NCBI RefSeq assembly: GCF_015706575.1
Contig: NW_024037055.1
Coordinates: 11,756,262 to 11,820,261, forward strand
Length of the DNA stretch: 64,000 bases
DNA from: Patiria miniata
Lineage: Eukaryota; Echinodermata; Asteroidea; Valvatida; Asterinidae
Reading direction: 5' to 3'
In this document: positions 31,185 through 42,439 of the stretch, piece by piece
Layout: the number at the start of each line of letters is the position of its first letter
How positions within the stretch are numbered: position 1 is the stretch's first letter
Position numbers and translations under genes: made by a program
The notes under the pieces: generated by a model
What the model was told of the DNA's origin: nothing
The model's database searches: none
The model's input: the letters and a program-made list of their open reading frames with translations, nothing else

Positions 31185-31810
31185 CTTTAAAATGCCCATG
31201 CAATTATTTTTTTTTATAAATACTTAATACAATTCCTGAAAATCAACTTTTGTGTCCCATTTAACCTTATTTTCAATTACCGTTTTGCCATTTCAAGGGT
31301 ATTCTAAAGTGCCTTGTTTACTTCTATGCTAAAAATGCAATTTCCATATTCATGAACCAAAGTGCGATGTCATTTCAGGCAGAAACCTCAATCTTACAGA
31401 TATTTCAGCACCAAAAGTTGCCAGAAATTTGTATGTTTTGCTGCTGGCGTAAAGGTTTTATTTGGCGATTCACTATTGTTTCAGTACACGGCAGTTCAAT
31501 GAGTACAATTTTATCACGGATGTTTTCATTGATCAAAATTTTGGGTGCACAATTTGAACTGAAAACCCCCAAATTGAACGGTGCCTTCCTGAATTGACAT
31601 CACAGCAATAACGCCCTCAATTGTCCGGAAAGTGTGCATTTCAAAAAAACAAAAAAAAAATGTTTAAAGAATTGTACTTTCAATCAAATTAACCATAAGG
31701 GAACGTCAAGTAGCTTTCATACATTTAAGAGGAGTTAGAAAGTTGCATAAAATGCGTTCCTAAGAATTATTCATTTCATGAACGCTTTAAAGCATTAACA
31801 TGGTTTTTCA
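31185..31810 (-). mobile_element. Second fragment of the same element type, upstream of NDP
   Basis: Matches the complement of the left part of the 42547-44030 element: CATTTAACCTTATTTTCAA, AAGGGTATTCTAAAGTGCC, and the block around 31555-31720 that also occurs near 41205-41400. It has the same orientation as 29912-30130, in the order expected of one element, but with NDP exon 1 between. Confidence 0.65.
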
Positions 31811-32110
31811 TTATGTCCACAGGTAACTCATAAACAAAAAACACGTTCATAAAGAAAATCGCTTGTATTGTACTACCTGATGACGTCACATGATAATATT
31901 TACTACTCTGTAGGATTGATGTTCAGTACAAGTTCCAAGTTATAATACACTGTATGAAGCGTTTTGAAGAAAGGTTGCGGAAAATATATCGTCCAAATCG
32001 CACCCAAAAGGGAGATTAACAGCCAGATCGCCAAAAATTGGGTTCATTTGAGCTTTTTTGAGCTCAAATAGGCCTACTAATTCGCCCGGGCGAAATATAG
32101 TAATAGTCTT
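31811..32110 (+). repeat. Dispersed repeat, paralogous to 42100-42546
   Basis: CTACCTGATGACGTCACATG, GAAGCGTTTTGAAGAAAGGT and TTGAGCTTTTTTGAGCTC correspond to TACCTGATGACGTCAAAATG, TACCGTTTTGAAGAAAAG and TTGAGCAATTTTTGAGCT in the other copy. Both run into CGCCCGGGCGAAATA. Confidence 0.65.
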
Positions 32111-32217
32111 GGGCGGAATAGCCCTTATTTACGGGTCGGCCTTATTAAATTGAAAGAGAGGTAAAATCTTCATTTTGGAACTTGCGAATGGAGATGAAAG
32201 CGATGAAATTAAAGTTA

Positions 32218-32383
32218 ATAAGGGGAAAATGTGTGTTTGGGAGGTATCAAACACCCTGTTTAGTGGAGTCTGGATGAGTGATAATAATTACCTGAGGCGT
32301 CTCGGGTAATTATCACCAATCCAGACTCCAACCGGTCTTAAACAGAGTGTTTAATACCGACCAAGCACATATTTATTCTCATT
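32218..32383. mobile_element. Short hairpin MITE
   Basis: Left arm: GGGAGGTATCAAACACCCTG, GGAGTCTGGATGAGTGATAA. Right arm, complement: GTCGGTATTAAACACTCTG, GGAGTCTGGATTGGTGATAA. The arms of about 70 bp meet in a 6-8 base loop near 32298. No coding sequence. Confidence 0.7.
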
Positions 32384-32670
32384 CATAAATACCTTTTCGG
32401 TAAAAAAAAAATGAATATTTTCGGTCCAAAAATCTAAACAAGTAAAAAACTAGACGTTTGTTCAACAATTTTACTTCATGTTTTATGCAACACCCCTCTG
32501 ACTATAATAATTATGTCCTTCTACAACTCCTTACATTATAAGGAGATTGGCGTGTGCGTCGCGTAGCTTGGCTGACGTAGTGTGAATTTTGGACTATGAA
32601 ATGCTGATTCACTGGTAGTATTGCGCATGCCTACATGAGGAATGTGAACGTTCACCCAATGAATCGTTAA

Positions 32671-34010
32671 AGCTATATTCCATCATTTGCAGCTATCCGA
32701 AAAGTAACTGACGAATTAGTGTTGAACATACTTGGGTTGAAAGATAGTAAGGGGACTAAACTCCCTGTGAAATTTATTCTTTCTGGCATGCTGTCATTTT
32801 GAATAAATCAACGAAAGAAGGTTTTCCAACGGTGCGTCTTAAGCTTAAGAGGCATGATATCGTTGGACATTTTCCGTTTATAGTAGTTCGGGTTTTTTTA
32901 TTCAGCGAAGCACGCGCAAGCTTTGGCACGACGCACACGTACGAGCGCGCGGTTGCTATAATTCGTCGGATCCAGTGCGCGACGTCGCGTAGCTGGTCAA
33001 GGCCCACGCGTCTTGATCCGGACACGTGACGCGCCCCGGATGCTGGCACGTCAACCTCGTTCCCCATGGGTACGATCTTGCTGCGCCATGTTGTTTCCCA
33101 TCATGCCTTGCGCGATCTTAACCCCTGGAATTGTGTAATTTAAATTTGTCAAAATATGGCAAATTATAATTAGGCTGCAGTTTATCCGTTTTACGTGCCG
33201 ACGCCATCTTTAAAATGTTAAAAGTTGTGATTTTGAAGAATCAATCCTTTCAAACATAACGTTTGGACGTTGCGTTATTTAGCAAAGATTTGTATTAAAT
33301 GTACGTACCCATTTCGTGCCTTTACAACCACAGATACGGGTGTTTTTTTAGCGAAAAACGAGGCTGCCATAATCCATATCGTACAGGCATCGCGACTTTT
33401 GAATAACATTTTTTTTCGTACGTGACGTTACCATTACGTGCAAAGCACAAATGCGCGCGCAGTACGCTGTGAATGGCCAATCAGCGTCATTTACGTCATC
33501 ATCACAGCCAGGGGTTAGTGTAGGAACGCGCACGCGCCCATGGAGTCGAGGCTGCTGGCACGTAAAAAGACTTTGCCGCTCACTGGATAGTCTTTTTACG
33601 CGCCAGCATCCGGGACGCGTCACGTGTCCGGATCAAGACGCGTGGGCCTTCACTAAAGGCTAGACATCGCGTAGCTGCAGTCAGCTCAGCGAGAACGTGT
33701 CTCTGACGTAGTCTGGTTCCCAGACCTGACAATTATTCCCGACTCTCACGTCTAAATTGTAGGTCAGGCAGCGTCCGTGGCTAAAAATATACAAGACGGC
33801 ATTGACGGCCCTTTTTCAAAGCTCGGCTTCGTTTCCGAATTCGCTTTATCGCTTAAAGGTGTAGTCCATCATTTGTAATTTGTGCATTTTGTTCGTTTGA
33901 AGCAACAAAAGTGCTCAAGATCTAAAGAAGGGTGCTGAACAACTAACCTGATGAAGTTTCAGCTCAGCTTTAGCTGTATATTTCGAGAAAAATAACATTC
34001 AAGGATATAT
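32671..34010. mobile_element. TTAA-type MITE fragments around a GC-rich inverted-repeat insert
   Basis: AGCTATATTCCATCATTTGC at 32671, preceded by TTAA, begins a copy matching 39739 onward up to GTGCGCGACGTCGCG (32975-32989). There a GC-rich element (32999-33650) intervenes. A separate, oppositely oriented end of the same family starts at 33858 (GGTGTAGTCCATCATTTGTA) and decays near 34010. Confidence 0.65.
32999..33650. mobile_element. GC-rich element with about 50-bp terminal inverted repeats
   Basis: Left arm AAGGCCCACGCGTCTTGATC..., right arm the complement ending GATCAAGACGCGTGGGCCTT. The arms pair over roughly 50 bp with few gaps. A second hairpin near 33552-33606 pairs GTAAAAAGACTTT with AGTCTTTTTAC. 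Its base composition differs sharply from the flanks. Confidence 0.75.
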
Positions 34011-34429
34011 TATATTATATTATTTCGACATTTCTGTCGCGGGTTGTGAAAAAGGTTATATAACCCATATAAAGTCCACAATCGTGTTAAAATATTAAAA
34101 CGGGAATATTTATTCATAATGTAACTAAAATCGGGTGGTGCAATAAAAAATATTGAGGTAGAATATAGTAAAAATGAACTAAAACATACTTCTAAAGAAT
34201 AAAAACCACAAAAGAATACAAGAAAGAATTAAAAATTTATCTTAAAAATTAAACAGCAAATGTAATAAAAATTTGTAAATCAAAAGCTAGGAAAAATAAT
34301 TAGCTAAAATATAAACTATAAAATAGTGAACAACGAGAACGGGTACACAATTTTTTTTTTAAATAAACGATAAAACAGTTTTGAAACCTGGAGTTAAGTT
34401 AAAAGATAATCCATCAGTGAAGACTTAAA

Positions 34430-36160
34430 AATACTTAAGGAGGCGCTTTGAGTGATATTACCTGGAGTGGCATTCCAATCATTGGCAGTGCGAACATGCA
34501 AAATATTAATTCATAAAATAGTCAGTTTTAGCGAAGGGAACCTGGACTTTCAATGCATGGTCATTTCGGGAAATTCTGTTAGGAGGACTGAATTTACAAA
34601 GGCTATTGGCATCAATAAGGTTGTTCATTATTTTATAGGCCATTGCAAGTCTCAAGTACTTTCGTCTGTTTTCCAGTGACGTCCATCCTAACTGTTGTAG
34701 TAAGACATTGTATCCGGATTCCCAGTCCCTGCAAACCATTCTGGCACAACGTTTTTGAACGCGCTCAAGCGTGACACAGTGGGAACTACTATAAGGGTCC
34801 AAAGCCACGCTACAAAAGTCATTACACTGGTCGTTCCAGTTTAATTGCTTGTTTATCATCACTCCCAGGTATTTTTTCACGATCTGTCTCCTGAAATTTT
34901 TGACCCTGTAGAAAGTAAACGTAATCAGTGGAGTTGCGGTTTTTTTCGACATCTTCATAATTTTGCACTTGGTGATGTTGAAATCAAGCAACCACTTTTT
35001 AGACCAATCGCCTAAGACTTCTAAATCATACTGTAGAACATTACAATCTTCCAGAGACTTAATTGGCCGATAAACAATGCAGTCATCTGCATATAATCTA
35101 ATAGTAGATTGCACATCTTTAGTTATGTCGTTAATAAAACAATTAAAAATAATAGGACCAAGGATTTTCCCTTGGGGACACCTGATTTGACGACACTCCA
35201 TTTGGAAAATTCACCATTAAGAATGACACTCTGCGTTCTAGCTTCAAGAAAATTCATAATCCAATTCAGGTTACGATCACCAAGACACAAACTTTTTATT
35301 TTCTCACGAAGGAGAATGTGTGAAACGGAATCGAAGCAACCTCGTCCCCAGTGCTTTCTTTATTTCTAACGTTGTTTCCAATAGTAAACCCTGGATAGGA
35401 AACTTCCTTCTGCATCCTAATTCGATACCGCAATTGGCTAGAAATGGATTTAAATCGTGTACTTGGTGTTGTTATTCACAACGTGCAGTACGTGTTTTCG
35501 CGATCATTCGTCCACGCCTTTTCGAAAATATTCATTTCCTTTCCAGTTTGTTAATATTAATATGAAATGTGATACTGCATGTTGTCTCGATAAGATCGTA
35601 ACTGTTAATTGAAAATAAAATCATGTTTTCGTAACTCACACCTTGCTCGCGCTGCGACGAATTGATTCAGTTTTTACCCCAGACACCGCATACAAAAACA
35701 AACGCAAATGTAACGCACAGGCAGGCACCAGACTACTCCTAATTTGCATACGTGTTCAAAAATCTTGCACATGCAAATGATCCAATACCAGGGTGAGAGA
35801 GCTGGTAGTGGTGGGCGCGTACTGCTGGACACCCTGGGGACGAGGTTGGAATCGAAGGCCTTGGAAAAATCCAAAAAAGCAATGTGAACGCTGGAGCCAG
35901 ATTCTAAGGTGCTACTCCAATCATGGATTGCGTCAAGTAGTTGAGTCTCACAGGAGCGTTTCTTTCTAAAGCCATGTTCACATGATTAGGCCTATCATTA
36001 AGGAGGTTATTGTCATTCAAAATAATGCTTGGTGAGGTGATTGGAGACGATTCTTTCCAGTAATTTGCTTGTGACTGATGTAAGGGAAATAGTGATTATA
36101 TGTTGTGTCAGTACATGGCAGTAAGCCAATGACCAACTCTTTCCCACAAATATTTTCAAT
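34430..36160 (-). pseudogene. LINE reverse transcriptase, distal part, interrupted
   Basis: Read on the minus strand: PISLTSVTSKLLERI-like (broken near 36090), IAFLDFSKAFDS split by an insertion, VSHILLREKIKSLCLGDRNL, LGPIIFNCFINDI, RLYADDCIVYRP (catalytic YADD), KYLGVMINKQLNWN and the tail ALKVQVPFAKTDYF. This is a CR1-like LINE. A 512-bp MITE breaks it at 35337-35848 and a transposon nest begins at 36163. The N-terminal side resumes at 41806. Dead copy. Confidence 0.85.
35337..35848. mobile_element. 512-bp MITE with 9-bp target duplication
   Basis: Ends CAACCTCGTCCCCAG and CTGGGGACGAGGTTG are inverted. GAATCGAAG flanks both sides (35328-35336 and 35849-35857). Removing it restores the LINE frame as SKAFDSVSHILLREK, which proves the boundaries. 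Size and duplication suit a non-autonomous MULE-like or related DNA element; the superfamily is not certain. Confidence 0.92.
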
Positions 36161-36162
36161 TA

Positions 36163-38483
36163 TAGGTTTTCCCGGACAATTTCGGAAAATGTGCGTTTGA
36201 ATTTGAAAATCATAAATTCAATTTGGCGCTGAGTTTGAGAACGACGTACATCCTGGTTTCATTTTCGCAATAACTAGCATTCGATTTCATTTTGCACCAA
36301 TCAAATGAATGAATGTGCATAACGTTTCATTTAAGGGATTTCAAATACGTGATTAGGTTTTCGGATTGACGGATGCGTTGCCGATTATTACGAATGTGCA
36401 ATCCAATTCGCAGAAAGTCGATTGTCTATTGTGACACGGGCTGAATTGAACATTCTTTTTCATTTGTTACAATTTAAATTCGCATTTTCTGCATTCAATT
36501 TAAATAAATTATACGGGCCTATACAAATCATGATACAACTTTGATTCATTAATTAATCAAGGTATGCCTTATTGATCATTAATGTTTTTTTTTCTTATAA
36601 ACACAAAGGCCTATGCGAAATGTAGGCAAATGAAATGTGAAAATGATATAAATATGACCAATATGAAATCAATCAAAATTATCTTGTAGCCATTTTATTG
36701 AAACGATAAAGGGACACATCACGTGTCATGTTACATGGGATCTGCATGAGGACTATCTGTTGGTTCTTTACCTTAATTGTATTTTAATTTCTTTATGTAT
36801 TTCTTAAGCTTCTCTCTCGTTTTATCAGTTCGATTGTCTATCCTTCAATGACCTGTCTACCAAGACATCGATGGAGATATGTCTGAGAATGGTTGCACCA
36901 GGCGGTGCATTTCGCAGGTGTCACCTCTCCAATGTTCAATGTTGAGTGCAGCCACCTCCTGGAGACGGAGGGATCTCCAGACTTGCAGGTTCACACCAGC
37001 TTGGACTCTTGCGTCTTGGTCTCCAAATCTGTCCTGCGATTCAGGAAGCACCAGCGTGCGCTTCACTCCCGCCTTGAAAGCTGAGTGCGCCATTTCCGTT
37101 GGATTTAAGAATGGCGAGTTTGGTGGCAGCAGCTTGATGGTGAAATTGCTGGCATCAGGGGGTAGTTGGGCTCGGATATGAGGACGAGCGTTGTCATATA
37201 TCAGATATATGCGTTCGCCTGCCGGGAATAACATACCACATTCTTGTACAGTCGTCGCTAAGAACTCCTCAAAAGTCGCTCTCGTCACAGTCTCTGATGA
37301 TATTCTGTGAGCCACAAGTCCAACCTCACCAGAAAAAAATGGCAAACGTGATGTTGACTTGCTTGCCTCTCTGGCCATGGACGACACGCCTGCTGGCTCT
37401 CTACGAGGAGCGCGACCATAAGACCGACGGGTCGATATGTTGTACCCGGTCTCGTCAATGTACACAGTGTGGCCAAGGACACCAACCTGAAGAAACCAAT
37501 TTCCAAATATGACTCGTGCATCTAATATGCGTGGCTCATTCCTCTGTTCTGGAACATCTTCCGCTAGTTTAAGAGTTATAAGCATACCATCTAGAGTTCT
37601 AGCGATGGTACTAGTGGTCACGAAGGGCTATTGGGAAGATCAGCTCGCATGCAGTTGAGTATAGAGTTGACGCAAAGTTAGAAGGGGGTTGTCATCTAGA
37701 TATCCTTGAAGGGCATCTCTCATGTCGTCGTCAACCGTCTGGTTTATGGGTCCTCCTTTCGGCAGCTTGTTACGACGACCATCCCGGAGATAAAGGCCTA
37801 CGCCAACGATTGATCTGGCCGCTGAGTGCTTGATACCCAGCGTATCTGCTACCTGCAGATAGTCAGCGTCGTCAGCCTCAAAGGCATCGATGAGGCGATT
37901 TCGGTCAACGGGCAGCCATTATTGGATATTTTAGGACTATGTGAACTGAGACACTAGGCTATATGATGCGATTGTGGCAAATTCTGAGCAGAAAAAAATT
38001 GATTTTCTTCAGTTTTGGTTTTTATATAGGATTTATTACAATAGTTGGTTTGTTTCTACACCACTAGGTTTTAGCTCAATCATCATGAATATTCAAAAAT
38101 GCAATCATTCAATCAACCATTCCTCAAATGTTACTTTAACACATAAATGAATTCCAATGCTTGACCAGGCATACGTTAAATAACACTGCTAGGGAAATCG
38201 GCTGCACATTTAGCGAAAAAGATTGATGATAAATTAAAAGGAAAATAGGATTGCGGATGTGCCTTCGATTTCGCGCTAAAATGAATTGTCAATACACTAA
38301 ATGCAGTGCACATTCGGGAAATCGTACGCTGATTTTTACGACTGAATGCACCTTCACCGAAAAAGACTTATCATTTGTTAAATAGAAACAGAGATTTGGA
38401 ATGTTCATTCTATTTCGCACGAAAACGAATGCTTTTTTTACAAATTCGTGTACACATTTTCCGAAATTGTCCGGGAAAACCTA
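36163..38483 (-). mobile_element. TA-flanked transposon with transposase, TAGGTTTTCCCGG family
   Basis: The 2321-bp element has matching ends of about 32 bp (TAGGTTTTCCCGGACAATTT and on to CGGAAAATGTG) and TA on both sides (36161-36162, 38484-38485). Inside, on the minus strand, is a decayed DDE transposase. The flanking LINE and the TA duplication fit Tc1/mariner behaviour. It is the only family member here with a transposase and so is the candidate source for the non-autonomous copies. Confidence 0.9.
36857..37925 (-). pseudogene. Tc1/mariner/IS630-like DDE transposase, frameshifted
   Basis: The C-terminal frame (37621-36857) carries the catalytic core: VYIDETGYN (first Asp), YLIYDNARPHIRAQ (second Asp) and LLPPNSPFLNPTEMAHS (Glu, 34-36 residues after the second Asp). 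Upstream, 37925-37690 reads as a helix-turn-helix DNA-binding region: DRNRLIDAFEADDADYLQVA, LGIKHSAARSIVGVGLYLRD, GGPINQTVDDDMRDALQGYL. Frame breaks near 37695 and 37650 separate the two. It would have bound the TAGGTTTTCCC ends and moved the element at TA sites; it cannot do so as it stands. Confidence 0.88.
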
Positions 38484-39671
38484 TATAGTACAGGTTTTCC
38501 CGGCCAATTTCACCAAGTTTTCATTCAATTTAACGCCTGGCTCATTCGATTTAGATTGAAATTGAAAGATCACGAAGATCGGCATTCGACAATCAAAAAG
38601 AATCATTCTATTTCACTATCCGAGCATTCTATCGCCTTTTAGCTTTACTCGTCCCTATCAAAGATGCATTCATATTAAAGTATCGCGTTGTTCATTCAAT
38701 TTCGTCTAAACCATTAGTTAGGGGTTGATCGGGCATTCGTTTTCATTAATGGCAAACATATTTCACATGTTGTCAAACATCTTTTAAGACTTCATACGTG
38801 TACGTATTCCTTAGCGTAAAGCATGAATTTTTCTCAGGAATTCTTTTCGTGCAACTCTTTACTACTGTTAAATGTACGAAAACTACAAATTTGACAACAT
38901 TTTTGGGTTAATCTTATTGGAAAAGTGCACTTCTTTAACCCTAAAGGGACCGGGGGCGGAATCTGCCCCCCGGTTGAGAGATGGTAAAAAAAACCGGCCC
39001 TTTTAGAGTTAAACATTTAAAAGTTTCCATGCTTTTCCGGAATACGTAATGAGCGCGCTGTTACTGTCATGTCATTTCAGGAAGACACTGTTCAGTTTTG
39101 GGGGTTTTCTTTCAAATAATTCATCCAAAATTTGCTAATTGAAAACATTTTTGGGAAAGGGTTGCTCACTGGCTTACTGCCATGCGTACTGACACATCAA
39201 AGAATCACCAAATAAAAGAAATTTATGACACTGAAATATCCAAAATTCTAGCAACTTTTTGTGCTTAAATAGCCATGTAACATGAATCATGCCCGGAATG
39301 CCATCACAGGTATTTTAATGAATATGAAACTTTGCATTAGCATAAAAACGGAGAAGGCACCAAAAATATCCTTCAAAAATGGAAAAATAAAACTTGCAAA
39401 TAAGGTTAAATGTGACTCAAAGACTGTATATTGTAAGGTTTGTATTGGAAACTAACTGTGCATGGCCCTTTAAATACGGTCAGTGTTCGGTCAGACATAC
39501 GCAAGAAAACATTTACGAAATAACACAAGAGAAGTGTTCCCGATGATACAACCATTGCCAAACGTACCGATGTCTTGCACTTCAAAAAGTCGTCAACATA
39601 AAGATGCCCCTTGCTCAAACATTTAAACAAGTAGAAGAGATCAACAGTGAAAAAGAAATTATCTTACCCTT

Positions 39672-40686
39672 TCAAGGGAATATACAACATTTGCAAACAT
39701 CGAAAAATAAAACTACAAAGTTTTTGCGAAATACTTAAAGCTAAAGTCCATCATTTGCAGCCATCCGAAAAGTAACTGGCGTAATTATTGTTGAAAAACA
39801 TACTTAGTTGAAAGATAGTAAGGGAACTAAACTCCTGTGAAATTATTCTTCTGGGAAGCTGTCATTTTGAAGTAATCAACGAACATTTCCAACGGTGATC
39901 TTAAGAAGCACCGTAGGAAATTTAAATTAGTAGTTCGTTTTGTTATTCAGCGCAGCGCGCGCAAGTATTGGAACGACGCACACGCGCGCGCGGTTGTTAT
40001 AATTCGTCGGATCAGTGCGCGACGTCGCGTATAGCTGCAATTCAAAACATGATTCAGTAACTTTTGATTTGAAATTGAGATCTTTGAATGCTGGTTTTTC
40101 TCGGAATGTACAGCTGAAGTTTAGCTGAAACTTTATCAGGTTAGTTGCTTAGTATCCTTTATTAGATTTTGAACTCTTTTGTTGCTTCAAACGAACAAAA
40201 TGCACAAATTACAAATGATGGACTATAGCTTTAATAGGATGTTGGTAAATGACAGTCTAAAGCATCCTGTAAAATTATGGCACCTGGTATACTGTTATTT
40301 CAAGAAAAGTGGTATTTTTGTATCAATTTCCAACGCTGATCGGCCGATCAGCGTTGGAAACAACTGGCTTTTTTTCAAATACTGGCCCCAATTGACCATT
40401 GCACTTGTTTGCAATCGATTACAAACCTATGAACGGGTACGAGCCAGCTAGACTGGTTCCCTGACCTTACAATTCCCCAATGTATGTAAACTGCTCTGTT
40501 TCTTCTTATATGGAGTCAGGGAACCAGACTACAGGAATATGTTCGTTTTTCTAGGTTTTTATAGCATTTTCGAACCCAAAACCTCCAAAAAGTCAGTGTA
40601 ACTATATTTGCTTTATATTTCCAACCCCCCAATTCCATCCATTTCTGAAAATTACAGCAAAAGCAAATGATGTATATTCTCTTTAA
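39672..40686 (-). mobile_element. MITE, TTAAAGGGAATATAC family, interrupted copy
   Basis: Reverse-oriented relative of 14486-15006: begins AAGGGAATATACAACATTTG, ends GATGTATATTCTCTTTAA, with CTGATCGGCCGATCAG at 40338-40353. It is split by the TTAA element at 39739-40230. The host element at 42547-44030 shows the same site empty near 43525. Confidence 0.88.
39739..40230. mobile_element. TTAA-flanked MITE, intact 492-bp copy
   Basis: Starts AGCTAAAGTCCATCATTTGC and ends GATGGACTATAGCT, with TTAA at 39735-39738 and 40231-40234. The uninterrupted relative at 14486-15006 has a single TTAA at this place (TATTAAGGTATTTCG), which confirms the duplication. TTAA targets suggest piggyBac-like mobilisation. 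Confidence 0.92.
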
Positions 40687-41192
40687 TTATTTCGTTACAT
40701 CTTGCTTCCATCATATCAGTTAATATGTAACATTGTAAATGTTACAGTCATCAAGATTGGTTTTTTTTTGGGGGGGGGGGTTGAACCTCGGAGGAAACTA
40801 GGAAAATGTATCGATTAAAAAAAACTTACTAATTAAAATGACCAAACGATGAAAGCGATTGCCCATAAACGAAAAAGAAACGAAAGCATATAGTTATACG
40901 TTATAAGCGCACAGATGTTCGCTAATTTGAATGCGTCAACCGCCAAAAGGTTGCAAAGACTTAATTTAAGACTGCTACAAATTAAGTCTTGAATGCAGCA
41001 AAACGAAATAGGATGCTCGAAAATGAAAATGAACATTCAGAGCAAAATCTTGGCTGCCTAAAAATGAAATTGAATGAACCCAAAATGAAAAAGAAACCCC
41101 AATTTGACCACATGTGCCAAACTCACGCGAAATTAGACGGCTGATAATGAAACTGATTAGAAAAATACCGAAATTCGCCGGGAAAACCTATA

Positions 41193-41803
41193 AATTTTGG
41201 ATCAATAATTTGAAACCCCTAAACTGAACAGTGTCTTCCTGAAATAACATCACAGTAACAGTGCGCTCATATGTAGTCTGGAAAAGCATGGGAAAAGGTT
41301 TAAAGAAGTGCACTTTTGCAGTAAGATTAACCAATTTTTTTGTCAAATGTGTAGTTTTCTTACATTTCACAGTAGTAAAGAGTTGCACAATAAGATTTCC
41401 TGAAAAAAAATCATTGCACATGCCCTTTAATTAAGAAAGAAAGGCATCTACGGATTGAAGTCATCAAATATGATTTACGCTAAGGAATACGGACACGTGT
41501 GAAGTCTTAAAGATGTTTGACTAAATGTGAAATATGTTTGCCCATTAATGAAAACGAATGCCCGATCAACCCCTTACTAATGGTTTAGACGAAATTGAAT
41601 GAACAACGCGATACTTTTCAAATGAATGCATCTTTGATAGGGACGAGTGAAGCTCAAAGGCGATAGAATGCTCGGATAGTGAAATTGAATGATTCTTTTC
41701 GATTGTCGAATGCCGATCTGCGTGATCTTCAATTTCAATCTAAATTGAATGAGCCAGGCGTTAAATTGAATGAAAACTTAGTGAAATTGACCGGGAAAAC
41801 CTA
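41193..41803 (-). mobile_element. Inverted partial copy of the TAGGTTTTCCCGG element
   Basis: This is the complement of the left 610 bp of the adjacent element (38491 to about 39140), including the terminal AATTGACCGGGAAAACCTA, with TA at 41804-41805. Together with its neighbour it makes a head-to-head fold-back arrangement inside the LINE. Confidence 0.85.
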
Positions 41804-41805
41804 TA

Positions 41806-41935
41806 TTACTTACTTTGGCACGCTTGAATAATCTGTTTCGTTTCCTCATCAAGCCTCTGATTTCTCTATTCATCCATGGTAAATCATAGTGGTGTTTACA
41901 ACTGGACTGTTTTGAGGGGAAAAGAAAGATGACAT
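41806..41935 (-). pseudogene. LINE fragment, continuation of the interrupted copy
   Basis: Minus strand reads LPWMNREIRGLMRKRNRLFKRAK, the linker between endonuclease and RT in CR1-like LINEs (PWxxxEIxxLMxxRxxLxKxA). It belongs to the LINE at 34430-36160. About 100 codons between them are missing or unreadable. Confidence 0.8.
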
Positions 41936-42439
41936 TGTTCTGTAACAGATGGTGGTTACCATTTTCCTAAATAATTAGTCATACCCCAGAAATCAACAAA
42001 ATAAGCTCGGTTTCCTTTATTTTATGAAACACCCTTAAAATTTCGTTCGGAAAAGAAAATCAAACTTTAGGAAAAGCACGAAAACACCAACGTTAGCATA
42101 TTTTTCTTTCCCATTTTGTTCATGTTTTATAAATGAACAAAAATAACGTTAAAAACCCCTATGATTGTAATACCTGATGACGTCAAAATGACGTCCCGGT
42201 AACATGTACTACATTGTGTCGGAATGTTCATTCCCAGCTTCAAGTTTATGATATGTACCGTTTTGAAGAAAAGTTGCAGAGAATAATAATAGTGTCCACC
42301 CCCCCCCAACTTTAAAAAGTGTCGCTTACAGCCCGAATACCCGACAAAAAAGTATTTAAAAATTTTGATTTATATTAATTCCAAAATTGGATTAATTTGA
42401 GCAATTTTTGAGCTAAAAAAAAAAAAAAGCTCAAAATGT
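41936..42439 (+). repeat. Dispersed repeat, paralogous to 31811-32110
   Basis: Contains TACCTGATGACGTC, TACCGTTTTGAAGAAAAG and TTGAGCTAAAAAAA in the same order as the other copy. The first 150 bp are unassigned. Confidence 0.5.

Larger units (their letters stand above)
38491..41190 (+). mobile_element. Non-autonomous TAGGTTTTCCCGG element with nested insertions
   Basis: Left end CAGGTTTTCCCGGCCAATTT next to TA; right end CGCCGGGAAAACCTA followed by TA. Outer parts are colinear with 42547-44030. A 1015-bp insertion (39672-40686) accounts for most of the extra length. It begins 7 bp after the autonomous element ends. No coding capacity. Confidence 0.85.
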
